Assembly: GCF_000018425.1 (NCBI RefSeq)
Contig: NC_010424.1
Location: 186,001-250,000 of the forward strand
Source of the DNA: Candidatus Desulforudis audaxviator MP104C
GTDB lineage: Bacteria > Bacillota > Desulfotomaculia > Desulfotomaculales > Desulforudaceae
Length of the DNA stretch: 64,000 bases
Reading direction: 5' to 3'
Shown: piece after piece, positions 1 to 8,161 of the stretch
Layout of the letters: the number at the start of each line of letters is the position of its first letter
Numbering within the stretch: position 1 is the first letter of the stretch
Made by a program: the position numbers and the translations under genes
Notes under the pieces: model-generated
Told to the model about the DNA's origin: nothing
Database searches by the model: none
What the model saw: only the letters and a program-made list of their open reading frames with translations

Positions 1-678
1 ACCGGGTTCGGGCTGGCGCGCGCCGAAAACACCTTCGAGGCGACCCAAAACGCCGACATCTTCGCCGAGGTTTCGGGTTTTCTGAAAGCGGCGGCGGTCA
101 ACCTGGCCAAGATCTCCGCGGACCTGCGCTTGCTGGCCTCCGGCCCCCGGGCGGGATTGGGCGAAATCAAGCTTCCACCGGTACAGGCCGGATCATCCAT
201 AATGCCGGGCAAGTACAATCCGGTTGTCCCGGAAATGGTCACGCAAACCGCCTTCCAGGTGATGGCCAACGACCTAGCCGTCAGTCTGGCCGCCGCGTCC
301 GGACAGCTTGAACTAAACGCCTTTTTGCCCCTGATTGCGCATAATCTTCTGCAGTCCTTCACTATCCTCACCGGCGCGGCGGGAACCCTGGCCGAGAAGT
401 GCATCCGGGGCATTACGGCCGACCCTGAGCGCTGCCGCCGGCTCCTAGACACCAGCCAGGGCGTGATCACCGCTTTTGTGCCCTACCTCGGCTATGAGCA
501 GGCTGCCGCAGTGGTGGAGCGGGCGATCCGCACCCAGAGGCCGCTGACCGAGATCCTGGTAGAGGAGGGGCTGTTTACCCTGGAAGAGGTGGAAGCCATC
601 ATGCGCCCCGAGGAACTTACCACCCCCGGTGTGGCCGGGGCGCGCTACTTTCAGCGGCAAAAGAGAACCGGGGATTAA
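1..678 (+). CDS. aspA: Aspartate ammonia-lyase, C-terminal part (cut by window edge)
   Basis: The frame is open from base 1 and gives the last 225 residues of an aspartase of the fumarase/aspartase superfamily, which interconverts L-aspartate with fumarate and ammonia. The superfamily signature GSSIMPGKYNP lies at bases 190-222, and the remaining residues form the helical core and C-terminal domain. The gene ends 38 bp before hydG and on the same strand, so it is probably co-transcribed with it. An aspartase-like gene beside hydEFG is a known genomic association in anaerobes, although its role there is not settled. Fumarase is a less likely reading. The start lies outside the window. Confidence 0.9.
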   Translation, partial: TGFGLARAENTFEATQNADIFAEVSGFLKAAAVNLAKISADLRLLASGPRAGLGEIKLPPVQAGSSIMPGKYNPVVPEMVTQTAFQVMANDLAVSLAAASGQLELNAFLPLIAHNLLQSFTILTGAAGTLAEKCIRGITADPERCRRLLDTSQGVITAFVPYLGYEQAAAVVERAIRTQRPLTEILVEEGLFTLEEVEAIMRPEELTTPGVAGARYFQRQKRTGD

Positions 679-716
679 ACCCGGAATAAGTTCTTTTTGT
701 TAAGGAGGTTTTTCCA

Positions 717-2192
717 ATGCTGACCACTACGGAAAAAGCCTGGCTGGACGAACGCCTGGCATACATCAAGGCCTATGAGGCTTCCGAAAAAAGGCCGAGC
801 TTCGTGAGCGACGCGGAAATTGAGGCCGTCTTGAAACGCAAGGCCGATCCCGAGCGGCTGGAAGTGGAAGAGGTTCTAAGCAAGGCCAAGGAGCTTCACG
901 GACTAACCCCGGACGACGCAGCCGTATTGCTGAACAACCGGGACCCGGAACTCTGGGCGGAGATTTTTGCGACCGCGCACTGGATCAAGCAGGAGGTCTA
1001 CGGTAACCGGATCGTTCTGTTCGCCCCCCTCTACATTTCCAGTCCGTGCGTAAACAACTGCGCTTACTGCGGCTTCCGGCACAGCAATGATCAGGTCGCC
1101 AAAAAGACCCTTTCGCCGGCCGAACTGGAGGCCGAAGTAAAGGCGCTGATCACCAAGGGGCACAAACGGCTGATCGTGGTTTATGGTGAGCACCCGGCCA
1201 GCGACGTCGATTTTATGTGCCGGACCATCGAAACGATCTACGCCGTCAAAGAAGGCCGGGGCGAGATCCGCAGGGTCAACGTCAACGCCGCGCCCCTAAC
1301 CGTGGAAGAATACCGGCGGCTGAAAGAAGTCGGCATCGGTACCTATCAGGTGTTTCAGGAGACGTACCACCTGACCACCTACCGGAAGATGCACCCGGCG
1401 AACACCCTCAAGGGTTCGTTCCGCTGGCGGTTGTTCGCCCTGCACCGGGCGCAGGAAGCAGGAATCGACGACGTGGCCGTCGGCGCGCTCTTCGGGCTGT
1501 ATGACTGGCGCTTCGAGGTACTGGGCCTCCTTTACCACGCCCTGGACCTGGAGCGGGAGTTCGGCGTGGGCCCGCACACCATCTCGGTCCCCCGGCTGGA
1601 GCCGGCCTTGAACACCCCGCTGACCACCAGCTCACCCTACCGGGTGGCCGATGAGGACTTCAAGAAGGCGGTCACCGTACTGCGGTGCGCCGTGCCTTAC
1701 ACCGGTATCATCCTCACCTGCCGCGAAAAGCCCGCTTTGCGGCGGGAGGTCATCGCGCTGGGCGTCTCGCAGGTCGACGCCGGGTCCCGGACCGCCGTGG
1801 GCGGCTACGCGGAGATGGAACGGGAACACATCCCCGACCGCGAGCAGTTCCAACTGGCGGACACCCGCTCCCTGGACGAGTATATTCTGGAACTGTGCCG
1901 GGACGGGTACATCCCTTCCTTCTGCACGGCGGGATACCGTACCGGTCGCACCGGCTGCCACTTTATGTCCTTTGCCAAGCAGGGTTTGATTAAGAATTTC
2001 TGCCTGCCGAACGCCGTGCTCACTTTCAAGGAATACCTTCTCGACTACGCTTCGCCCGAAACCAGGGATGCCGGGGAAAAAACCATCGCCCGGCACGTCG
2101 AAGACTTTGCCCGCCGGATGCCGCAACGCGCCGAAAAACTGAAAGAGATGCTTTCCCGGATGGAGGGTGGCCAGCGTGACCTGTACTTTTAA
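717..2192 (+). CDS. hydG: [FeFe] hydrogenase H-cluster maturase HydG (tyrosine lyase)
   Basis: A 491-residue radical SAM enzyme that cleaves tyrosine to make the CO and CN ligands of the [FeFe]-hydrogenase H-cluster. The SAM-cluster motif CVNNCAYC gives C111, C115 and C118. Length and sequence fit HydG better than ThiH. The C-terminal auxiliary-cluster motif of HydG is CX2CX22C. Here it reads CTAGYRTGRTGC, so C403 and C429 are present but the middle position is G406, with an extra cysteine at 414. The ATG follows a strong AAGGAGG site. Its end overlaps the next small gene. The start and frame are clear, but the state of the second cluster is uncertain. Confidence 0.95.
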   Translation: MLTTTEKAWLDERLAYIKAYEASEKRPSFVSDAEIEAVLKRKADPERLEVEEVLSKAKELHGLTPDDAAVLLNNRDPELWAEIFATAHWIKQEVYGNRIVLFAPLYISSPCVNNCAYCGFRHSNDQVAKKTLSPAELEAEVKALITKGHKRLIVVYGEHPASDVDFMCRTIETIYAVKEGRGEIRRVNVNAAPLTVEEYRRLKEVGIGTYQVFQETYHLTTYRKMHPANTLKGSFRWRLFALHRAQEAGIDDVAVGALFGLYDWRFEVLGLLYHALDLEREFGVGPHTISVPRLEPALNTPLTTSSPYRVADEDFKKAVTVLRCAVPYTGIILTCREKPALRREVIALGVSQVDAGSRTAVGGYAEMEREHIPDREQFQLADTRSLDEYILELCRDGYIPSFCTAGYRTGRTGCHFMSFAKQGLIKNFCLPNAVLTFKEYLLDYASPETRDAGEKTIARHVEDFARRMPQRAEKLKEMLSRMEGGQRDLYF

Positions 2193-2562
2193 AACTTCGG
2201 AGCCTGCGGCGGCGGTAACCTGCGAAGCCGAACTTGTTCGGGCGCTGCAGGAGGCGGCCCGGAAGGCGTGTGCGGCTTACGGGGTGCCCAAAATCTATTT
2301 CGCCCGGTCGCTGGGCCGGCGCCTGCATTACCTGACCGGTTTCGGCGAGGAAACATACCTCCCGGCGGCCAGGGAGTCCCTGGGACACGACATCTGGGTG
2401 TTCATCGAAGGGGGCGACCGGCTGGCGGCCGGGCAGAAAGGCCGCCTGCTGGCCGAGCTGAGGCAAGCAGTGGCGGCCTGCGCCGGTGCCGGGAAAGCCG
2501 ACCCGCAGGGTGCCGCCGAAAACCAGTCCCGGACCGGAAAACGAAAGGAGACCACGGAATGA
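2176..2562 (+). CDS. Small unknown protein inside the hyd maturation operon
   Basis: A 128-residue protein that I do not recognise. A GTG at 2176, 8 bases after GGAGGG (2162-2167), is preferred to the GTG at 2167, which would abut that site. The gene overlaps the end of hydG by 17 bases and is followed after about 100 bp by hydF, so translational coupling is likely. The protein has no obvious membrane segment or signal peptide. Its middle part (KIYFARSLGRRLHYLTGF) looks like an alpha/beta fold, and its tail is rich in Ala, Lys and Gln. It does not resemble the ACT-like TM1266 regulator often found in such operons. The function is open, and its position suggests a maturation or hydrogenase-related role. 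Confidence 0.7.
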   Translation: MTCTFKTSEPAAAVTCEAELVRALQEAARKACAAYGVPKIYFARSLGRRLHYLTGFGEETYLPAARESLGHDIWVFIEGGDRLAAGQKGRLLAELRQAVAACAGAGKADPQGAAENQSRTGKRKETTE

Positions 2563-2620
2563 GCCTGAATACCATGCTGCGGGGCCAGCACCCCGCACAG
2601 CCCTTTAAAAGTAAAAAGGT

Positions 2621-2642
2621 AAAAAGGGGCCTGGCCCTTTTT
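2621..2642. repeat. REP-like palindrome between the unknown gene and hydF
   Basis: A near-perfect palindrome with arms AAAAAGGGGCC and GGCCCTTTTT around a T. It is the same design as the perfect copy at 8422-8444. It lies inside the operon, 18 bp before the hydF start, and might weaken or tune read-through into hydF. Confidence 0.6.
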
Positions 2643-2659
2643 GGGGAGGGGTGGGTGGA

Positions 2660-3943
2660 TTGAACGAGACGCCGCGCGGGCAGCGCCTGCACCTGGCCAT
2701 TTTTGGGCGGCGCAACGCCGGGAAGTCCAGCCTGATCAACGCCCTGACCGGGCAGCAGGTGGCGATCGTGGCCGACGTGCCGGGGACCACCACCGATCCG
2801 GTAGCCAAGGCCATGGAACTTTTGCCTCTCGGCCCGGTGATGCTGATCGACACGGCGGGGCTGGACGATACGGGCGAGTTGGGCCGCTTGCGGGTCGAGA
2901 AGAGTCTGGACGTTTTGCAGAAGGCCGACCTGGTGCTCCTGGTCGTCGATCCGGGTCAGGGTTTCGGCGCGTGTGAGCAGGACGTGCTGGCGCATGTGCG
3001 GGCGCGGGACCTCCCCGTGATTGCCGTGATAAACAAGGCCGACCTGTACCCGGAGGGAGCGGCCGGAGAATGGCCCGAGCTGTCTTCCCTGCCCCGGATT
3101 CCGGTGAGCGCACGCACCGGGTACGGCATCGACCGCCTCAAGCGGCTGATCGTCGGGAGCGCTCCTCGGGACTGGACGCTTCCCACGATCGCCGGCGACC
3201 TTCTGGCCCCGGGGGACACGGTGGTCCTGGTCGTTCCCATCGATAAGGCGGCGCCGAAGGGCAGGCTGATTCTCCCGCAGCAGCAGGTCATCCGTGACGT
3301 CCTGGAGCACGACGCGGTGGCGGTCGTGGTCAAGGAGCGGGAACTCCGCTACGTCTTGAACCGGTTGGGCCACCCGCCGAAGCTGGTGGTGACCGACGCC
3401 TCCGTCTACCAGCGCGCGGTCGCCGACACCCCGCCCGAAGTGTTGCTGACGTCCTTCTCCATCCTGTTCGCGCGGTACAAGGGTGATCTGGAGACCCTGG
3501 TGGCGGGGGCCGCCGCGGTCGGCGGACTCCGTCCGGGAGACCGGATCCTGATCGCCGAAGCCTGCACGCACCACCCGATCGCGGACGACATCGGCCGGGT
3601 GAAGATCCCCCGGTGGCTGCGGCAGGCGGCGGGCGGGGAACTGCATTTCGACGTCATGTCCGGCGGCGGACCCTTGCCTTCGAACCTGGGGGATTACCGG
3701 CTGGTTGTCCACTGCGGGGCTTGCATGCTCAACCGCCGGGAAATGCTCTCGCGGATTATGCAGGCGCAGGAGGCCGGGGTGCCCATCGTCAACTACGGCG
3801 TGCTGATTGCGCAAGTGCAGGGGGTGCTGGAGCGTGCGCTCTCGCCCTTCCCGGCGGTGCTGGAGCGGCTCGGGGCGGCGATGCAAACCTTTGACGACGC
3901 GGATGTGGTGCCGCGCCGGGTTCCATTCGGGCGGGGGGAGTGA
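2660..3943 (+). CDS. hydF: [FeFe] hydrogenase H-cluster maturation GTPase HydF
   Basis: A 427-residue GTPase and scaffold that carries the diiron precursor made by HydE and HydG to apo-hydrogenase. The N-terminal G domain has the P-loop GRRNAGKS at residues 16-23. The C-terminal cluster domain has C302 (ACTHHP) and the HCGAC motif with C352 and C355, the expected Fe-S ligands. The TTG at 2660 is chosen because it lies 10 bases after a GGAGG site and gives MNETPRG, the usual HydF N-terminus; the GTG at 2651 would touch the ribosome-binding site. It overlaps hydE by four bases. Confidence 0.95.
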   Translation: MNETPRGQRLHLAIFGRRNAGKSSLINALTGQQVAIVADVPGTTTDPVAKAMELLPLGPVMLIDTAGLDDTGELGRLRVEKSLDVLQKADLVLLVVDPGQGFGACEQDVLAHVRARDLPVIAVINKADLYPEGAAGEWPELSSLPRIPVSARTGYGIDRLKRLIVGSAPRDWTLPTIAGDLLAPGDTVVLVVPIDKAAPKGRLILPQQQVIRDVLEHDAVAVVVKERELRYVLNRLGHPPKLVVTDASVYQRAVADTPPEVLLTSFSILFARYKGDLETLVAGAAAVGGLRPGDRILIAEACTHHPIADDIGRVKIPRWLRQAAGGELHFDVMSGGGPLPSNLGDYRLVVHCGACMLNRREMLSRIMQAQEAGVPIVNYGVLIAQVQGVLERALSPFPAVLERLGAAMQTFDDADVVPRRVPFGRGE

Positions 3944-5061
3944 AACCGGTGCGAGGGCCTGCCAAGAAAGTGTCGGCGGGGGCGGAAGGCCGCCGCGTGC
4001 CGGAGCCGGACGAGATCCTGGCGCTGCTCAGGGCGGAGGGCACCCAGGCCGAGGCCGGCCGTGTGCCGACTCGGGAAGAGATCGTGGCCTTGTTGACGGC
4101 CGGGGATGCGGACACCGACGCCCTCTACCGCGCCGCCGACGCGGTGCGTGCCGGGCACGTGGGTGACACGGTGCACCTGCGGGCGATTATCGAGTTCTCT
4201 AACCACTGCGTACAAAACTGCCTGTACTGCGGCCTGCGGCGCAATAACCGGCGCCTCTTCCGGTACCGGATGAGCCCGGATGAAATCTTCGCCGCCGCCG
4301 CCGTGGCCCGGGATCAAGGTTACCGGACCGTCGTGCTCCAGAGCGGCGAGGACCCCGGTTACCCGACATCCGAACTGGCGCGGTTGGTCCACCGTCTGAA
4401 GGATCAACTCGACGTCGCGGTCACCCTCTCTGTGGGCGAGCTTCCCCGGGTGGTCTACCGCGAGCTGCGGACCGCCGGCGCCGACCGGTACCTTCTCAAG
4501 CACGAAACGGCCGACCCGGCGCTCTTCGCGCGCCTGCGGCCGGGCACCACGCTCGCCGGGCGCCTGGAAAAGCTGGTCTGGCTGCGGGAGTTGGGTTACC
4601 AGGTGGGGAGCGGGAACATGGTCGGGCTGCCGGGCCAGACGGTGGAAAGCCTGGCCGCCGACGTCATCCTGCTGCGGGAACTGGAGGTCGAAATGGCCGG
4701 CATCGGTCCCTTCATCCCGCACCCGGACACGCCGCTGGCCGGCGCCCCCCCCGGCCCGCTGGAACTGACCCTGGATGTGCTGGCCGTGACGCGGCTCGTA
4801 CTGCCCCGCGCGCACCTGCCGGCCACCACCGCGATGAGTGTGCTGCACCCGGAAGGAAGGCAGCGCGCCCTCGCCTGCGGGGCCAACGTGGTGATGCCGG
4901 ATCTGACCCCGGAGCCTTACCGGCGGCACTACGAGATCTACCCGGGCCGGACGGCGGCTCCGGTTGGGGCGCCGCGTTCGTTTGCCGCTTGGCGGGAGAC
5001 GCTGGCTGGGCTGGGACGCCCGGTGGATTCCGGCTACGGGCACGGTCCCGGGCGAAACTGA
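3940..5061 (+). CDS. hydE: [FeFe] hydrogenase H-cluster maturase HydE (radical SAM)
   Basis: A 373-residue radical SAM protein of the biotin-synthase-like group, needed for assembly of the diiron subcluster of [FeFe] hydrogenase. The SAM-cluster motif CVQNCLYC gives C90, C94 and C97, followed by the barrel. The GTG start overlaps the hydF stop, which indicates translational coupling. The protein is slightly longer than typical HydE (about 350 residues) because of an N-terminal helical extension before residue 60. No hydrogenase structural gene is visible in the window, so the substrate enzyme must be encoded elsewhere. Confidence 0.95.
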   Translation: MKPVRGPAKKVSAGAEGRRVPEPDEILALLRAEGTQAEAGRVPTREEIVALLTAGDADTDALYRAADAVRAGHVGDTVHLRAIIEFSNHCVQNCLYCGLRRNNRRLFRYRMSPDEIFAAAAVARDQGYRTVVLQSGEDPGYPTSELARLVHRLKDQLDVAVTLSVGELPRVVYRELRTAGADRYLLKHETADPALFARLRPGTTLAGRLEKLVWLRELGYQVGSGNMVGLPGQTVESLAADVILLRELEVEMAGIGPFIPHPDTPLAGAPPGPLELTLDVLAVTRLVLPRAHLPATTAMSVLHPEGRQRALACGANVVMPDLTPEPYRRHYEIYPGRTAAPVGAPRSFAAWRETLAGLGRPVDSGYGHGPGRN

Positions 5062-5156
5062 AAGGCATGGTCAACAATAAGCCATACCCGGCATCACACG
5101 CCTGTCAATTCGAAAACGAACCAATCGACACTTATCTAAACTTATCTAAGGAGAGG

Positions 5157-5483
5157 ATGTGGAGGAACATCGGTATCGTGGTCCAGACCGCGGACGCCGA
5201 GCAGGCGTGGAGTGCATTCCGGCTGGCGAACCGGGCGTTGGATGAAGGGCACGAGGTCAGGGTGTTTTTGCTCAGCCAGGGGGTGCTGGCCGGGGACTTG
5301 GGGGAGGAGCCCTGCAACGTCAATAAGCAGATGCGGATCTTCATCGCCAACGACGGCCAACTCTGGGCCTGCGGGAAGTGCCTGGCCCTGCACGAGAAGG
5401 AGGCGGGCGAACTCTGCCCGTTCGGGGGACTGAAGGACTTACTCGAACTTGTGGAGTGGGCGGACAAGCTCCTGACCTTTTAG
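5157..5483 (+). CDS. DsrE/DsrF-like small protein
   Basis: A 108-residue protein with the DsrE/F fold pattern: MWRNIGIVVQTADAEQAWSA, then a central strand EVRVFLLSQGV and the cysteine-containing segment ACGKCLAL, which could hold the reactive cysteine. Members of this family bind or relay sulfur, but the family alone does not fix the substrate. The ATG at 5157 follows AAGGAGAGG. The open frame extends upstream into hydE but that part is not DsrE-like. The leader has a direct repeat ACTTATCTAA just before the ribosome-binding site. It is the last gene of the hyd group and is 95 bp from hydE, so co-transcription is plausible but not shown. Confidence 0.75.
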   Translation: MWRNIGIVVQTADAEQAWSAFRLANRALDEGHEVRVFLLSQGVLAGDLGEEPCNVNKQMRIFIANDGQLWACGKCLALHEKEAGELCPFGGLKDLLELVEWADKLLTF

Positions 5484-5501
5484 CATTCATAACGTCCGAT
5501 T

Positions 5502-5597
5502 TCCTGGCTTCCTTGGGTTTCAAGAAAACGTCTCCCTTCATGGGTGACATTTTCTCAGACCGCTTATGAGGTGACAATATCACAGGCCAATAGCAAA
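5502..5597. repeat. 96-bp repeat upstream of tRNA-Asn (copy 1), IS-end-like
   Basis: Identical over all 96 bases to 33951-34046, in the same orientation. It contains two direct GGTGACA heptamers 27 bp apart (5543 and 5570). On the complement, an ATG is followed by codons for MKGDVFLKPKEAR, which looks like the first residues of an IS transposase. It therefore resembles one end of an IS plus the start of its transposase gene. It stops 16 bp before the -35 box of the tRNA-Asn promoter. Confidence 0.85.
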
Positions 5598-5613
5598 AAA
5601 CCCGGAGAACCAT

Positions 5614-5642
5614 TTGCGTAACGAAATCTATTGTGGTACAAT
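5614..5642 (+). promoter_or_regulatory. Promoter of tRNA-Asn
   Basis: TTGCGT (5614-5619), a 17-bp spacer and TACAAT (5637-5642), ending 12 bp before the tRNA 5' end. Confidence 0.75.
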
Positions 5643-5654
5643 ATAAACTGCCGT

Positions 5655-5729
5655 TCCGCGATAGCTCAACGGTAGAGCAACCGGCTGTTAACCGGTAGGT
5701 TGTAGGTTCGAATCCTACTCGCGGAGCCA
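5655..5729 (+). tRNA. tRNA-Asn (anticodon GTT)
   Basis: The acceptor arms TCCGCGA and TCGCGGA pair fully, the anticodon loop is CTGTTAA, the T arm reads GTAGG-TTCGAAT-CCTAC, and CCA is encoded. It is a single-gene transcription unit with its own promoter and terminator. Confidence 0.97.
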
Positions 5730-5744
5730 ATAAACGAAAGAGCA

Positions 5745-5775
5745 GCCGCCGCACACTGTGCGGCGGCTTTTGAGT
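5745..5775 (+). terminator. Rho-independent terminator of tRNA-Asn
   Basis: A 10-bp perfect stem GCCGCCGCAC / GTGCGGCGGC with a 3-nt loop, followed by TTTTGAGTTTT. Confidence 0.85.
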
Positions 5776-5998
5776 TTTGCAGGGCGACCGTAACGGCCGG
5801 CGCTCGGGCGGCCTCGGCGCGTGTGAGCGGTGCCCAGGGCTCAAACCGCTCGCCGGAGGAGAGCACCGGCTTCAACCCGGCAGCAAGGACGGCGCGCATC
5901 TTTAGCGGTTTTACCTGACCGCGGTCTGTCTGGTATTATTGTTCCAACGACGATTCACCGGACGGTTACTTCAAAAAAACACCAAGCGAGGGTGAAAA

Positions 5999-7768
5999 AT
6001 GACGCTGAACAATCTACATGAGTTTATGGCGACGCTGCGACGGGAGCGGGAACTGATCGAGGTGCGCGCGGAAGTGGATCCATATCTTGAAATCCCGGAG
6101 ATTCACCGGCGGGTGATCGCCGCCGGCGGGCCGGCCCTGCTTTTCAGCCGGGTGAAGAACAGCCCCTACCCAGTGCTGACCAACATGTTCGGCACGCCGA
6201 AGCGGATCGAGATCGCGTTCGGCCCCCGGCCGGCGGCACTGGTGCGGGAGGCGGTGCACCTGGTCGAAACCATGCTGCCGCCCAGGCTGTCAGGGCTCTG
6301 GAGGGCGCGCGGCACCCTGCGCGACCTGGCCCGGGTCGGCACGGGAAGGGCGCGGCGCGCGCCGGTAACCGAGGTGACCGAGCGGCCGGCCCGGCTGGAC
6401 CGGCTGCCGATGCTTACCGGCTGGCCCCGGGACGGGGGCGCGTTTCTGACGCTGCCGCTGGTGTACACCGAACACCCGGAGACCGGGAAACATAACTTGG
6501 GGATGTACCGGGTGCAGCGTTACGACCCGGCCACGGCCGGGATGCACTGGCAGATTCACAAGGGCGGGGGTTTTCACTACCACGTGGCCGAACAGAAGGG
6601 CGAGGCGCTGCCGGTGACTGTGTTCCTGGGCGGGCCGCCAGCCTTGATTCTGGCGGCGATCGCGCCGTTGCCCGAAGACATCCCGGAACTCCTGTTCGCG
6701 TCCCTGCTGGCAGGCCGGAAGGTGCGCCTGGCCCGTAACCCGGCCGGGGGCCACCCCCTAATCGCAGAGTGCGAGTTCGCGCTCTGCGGGGAGGTGCCGC
6801 CCTTCGAGCGTCGTCCCGAGGGCCCGTTCGGGGACCACTACGGTTATTACTCGCTGGCGCATGATTTCCCGGTGTTCCGGGTGCACCACGTATACCGGCG
6901 CCGCAATCCGGTTTACCCGGCCACGGTGGTGGGCAAGCCCCGTCAGGAGGACTATTATATCGGGGAGTACCTGACTGAAGTGTTAAGCCCGCTGTACCCG
7001 CTGGTCATGCCGTCGGTGCGCAAGCTCTGGAGTTACGGCGAGACCGGTTTTCACCCTTTGGCCGCGGCGGTGGTCAAGGAAAGGTACGCCCGGGAGGCCC
7101 TGGTTTCGGCCTTCCGCATCCTCGGTGAGGGCCAGCTTTCCCTGACCAAGTTCCTGATCATCACGGACGGGATGGTCGATCTGAAGGATTTCCGGGCGCT
7201 GTTGACCCACATCCTGGCCCGAACCAACTGGGAAACTGATTTCTTCGTCCTGGACAACCTGGCCATGGACACCCTGGACTACGCCGGGCCGGAGCTTAAC
7301 CGGGGCAGCAAGGCCATCCTGATGGGCCTGGGCCACGCCCGCCGCGAACTTCCCCGGAGCTTCGCCGGCGAGCTGCCGGCGGGCGTTGGGGCCGTGGAGG
7401 TGTTTTGCCCGGGCTGTCTGGTGGCGGCCGGGGCGCCGCACGCGGACGAACCGGGCCTGGCGGCGCGGGTGGCTGCTCATGGGACCTTCGACGAATGGCC
7501 GCTTATCGTGCTGGCCGATCGGGCGGAGATCGCCCGGGACCAGACCGACTTCCTGTGGACCGTGTTCACCCGGTTCGAGCCGGCGGCTGACATCCACGCC
7601 GCCGGGACCGAGGTGCGGCGCCACCACCTGTGTTACCGGCCCCCCGTGGTGATCGATGCCCGGATGAAACGGGCCTACCCGCCGGAGGTGGAGCCGGACC
7701 CGGAGACGGTCGCCCTGGTGGACCGCCGCTGGGGGGAATATTTCACCGGCCTGACACGAAAGCTGTAA
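5999..7768 (+). CDS. UbiD-family (prenylated-FMN) decarboxylase
   Basis: A 589-residue member of the UbiD family, enzymes that use prenylated FMN to (de)carboxylate aromatic or unsaturated acids. The family pattern is visible from the N-terminus (LHEFMATLRRERELIEV) through the core FERRPEGPFGDHYGYYS and the central NPVYPATVVGKPRQEDYY. Possible roles are a menaquinone-pathway decarboxylation or degradation of aromatic acids; no UbiX partner or quinone gene is adjacent to decide between them. The ATG at 5999 follows GAGGGTG. The gene stands alone, with about 230 bp of featureless DNA between it and the tRNA terminator. The family call is firm and the substrate is unknown. Confidence 0.88.
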   Translation: MTLNNLHEFMATLRRERELIEVRAEVDPYLEIPEIHRRVIAAGGPALLFSRVKNSPYPVLTNMFGTPKRIEIAFGPRPAALVREAVHLVETMLPPRLSGLWRARGTLRDLARVGTGRARRAPVTEVTERPARLDRLPMLTGWPRDGGAFLTLPLVYTEHPETGKHNLGMYRVQRYDPATAGMHWQIHKGGGFHYHVAEQKGEALPVTVFLGGPPALILAAIAPLPEDIPELLFASLLAGRKVRLARNPAGGHPLIAECEFALCGEVPPFERRPEGPFGDHYGYYSLAHDFPVFRVHHVYRRRNPVYPATVVGKPRQEDYYIGEYLTEVLSPLYPLVMPSVRKLWSYGETGFHPLAAAVVKERYAREALVSAFRILGEGQLSLTKFLIITDGMVDLKDFRALLTHILARTNWETDFFVLDNLAMDTLDYAGPELNRGSKAILMGLGHARRELPRSFAGELPAGVGAVEVFCPGCLVAAGAPHADEPGLAARVAAHGTFDEWPLIVLADRAEIARDQTDFLWTVFTRFEPAADIHAAGTEVRRHHLCYRPPVVIDARMKRAYPPEVEPDPETVALVDRRWGEYFTGLTRKL

Positions 7769-7840
7769 ACCGTGCGCTGTAGGGTGAATTAATTAATTTA
7801 ATGATAGGACGGGTTTGCCTGAAAGACGGAGGTGAGGGCA

Positions 7841-8161
7841 ATGGACTGGACGCTGGGTCCCCTGGACGTGGTGCTGTTGGGGCTGGGGTTGGTGCTCATT
7901 TCCACGGGCAACGCGGTGATGTTCGCCGACCGCCTGGCACGTTCGTTCGGTGCCAAACTCGAGGGCGTGGCCGACCCGCGCGGCCTGTCAATGTTTGTCG
8001 GCCTCTGGGTGTTCGGCCTGGGGGTGCTGACCGCGCTCTTTCCGGTAGGCGTGCGCGTTGTCGGGGTCTACTACGGCTGGGCGCTCGCAGCGCTGGCCGT
8101 GATCGGGATTCTCCGCGTATACACGGGTTACCCCCGGTACCTGAAAAACATCCGGCCCTGA
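7841..8161 (+). CDS. Small membrane protein, unknown function
   Basis: A 106-residue protein with three likely membrane segments: roughly residues 8-27 (VVLLGLGLVLISTGNAVMF), 50-70 (MFVGLWVFGLGVLTALFP) and 76-95. A short charged loop (DRLARSFGAKLEG) lies between the first two. The ATG at 7841 is preferred because GGAGGTG lies 6-12 bases upstream; a GTG at 7832 is in the same frame but overlaps that site. It lies 72 bp after the ubiD-like gene and could be in the same transcript. I do not recognise the family. Confidence 0.65.
   Translation: MDWTLGPLDVVLLGLGLVLISTGNAVMFADRLARSFGAKLEGVADPRGLSMFVGLWVFGLGVLTALFPVGVRVVGVYYGWALAALAVIGILRVYTGYPRYLKNIRP

Noticed and set aside
2559-2663. 34-codon frame between the small hyd gene and hydF
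   Set aside because: It lies over a REP-like palindrome and has no ribosome-binding site. It could be a leader peptide but nothing supports that.
2402-3886. 494-codon minus-strand frame antisense to hydF
   Set aside because: A Pro/Arg/His-rich shadow of a GC-rich gene with no domain or ribosome-binding site.
5341-5844. Minus-strand frame over tRNA-Asn with GFEPTTYRLTAGCSTVELS
   Set aside because: This is the well-known false protein from translating a tRNA gene. The underlying DNA is tRNA-Asn with its promoter and terminator.
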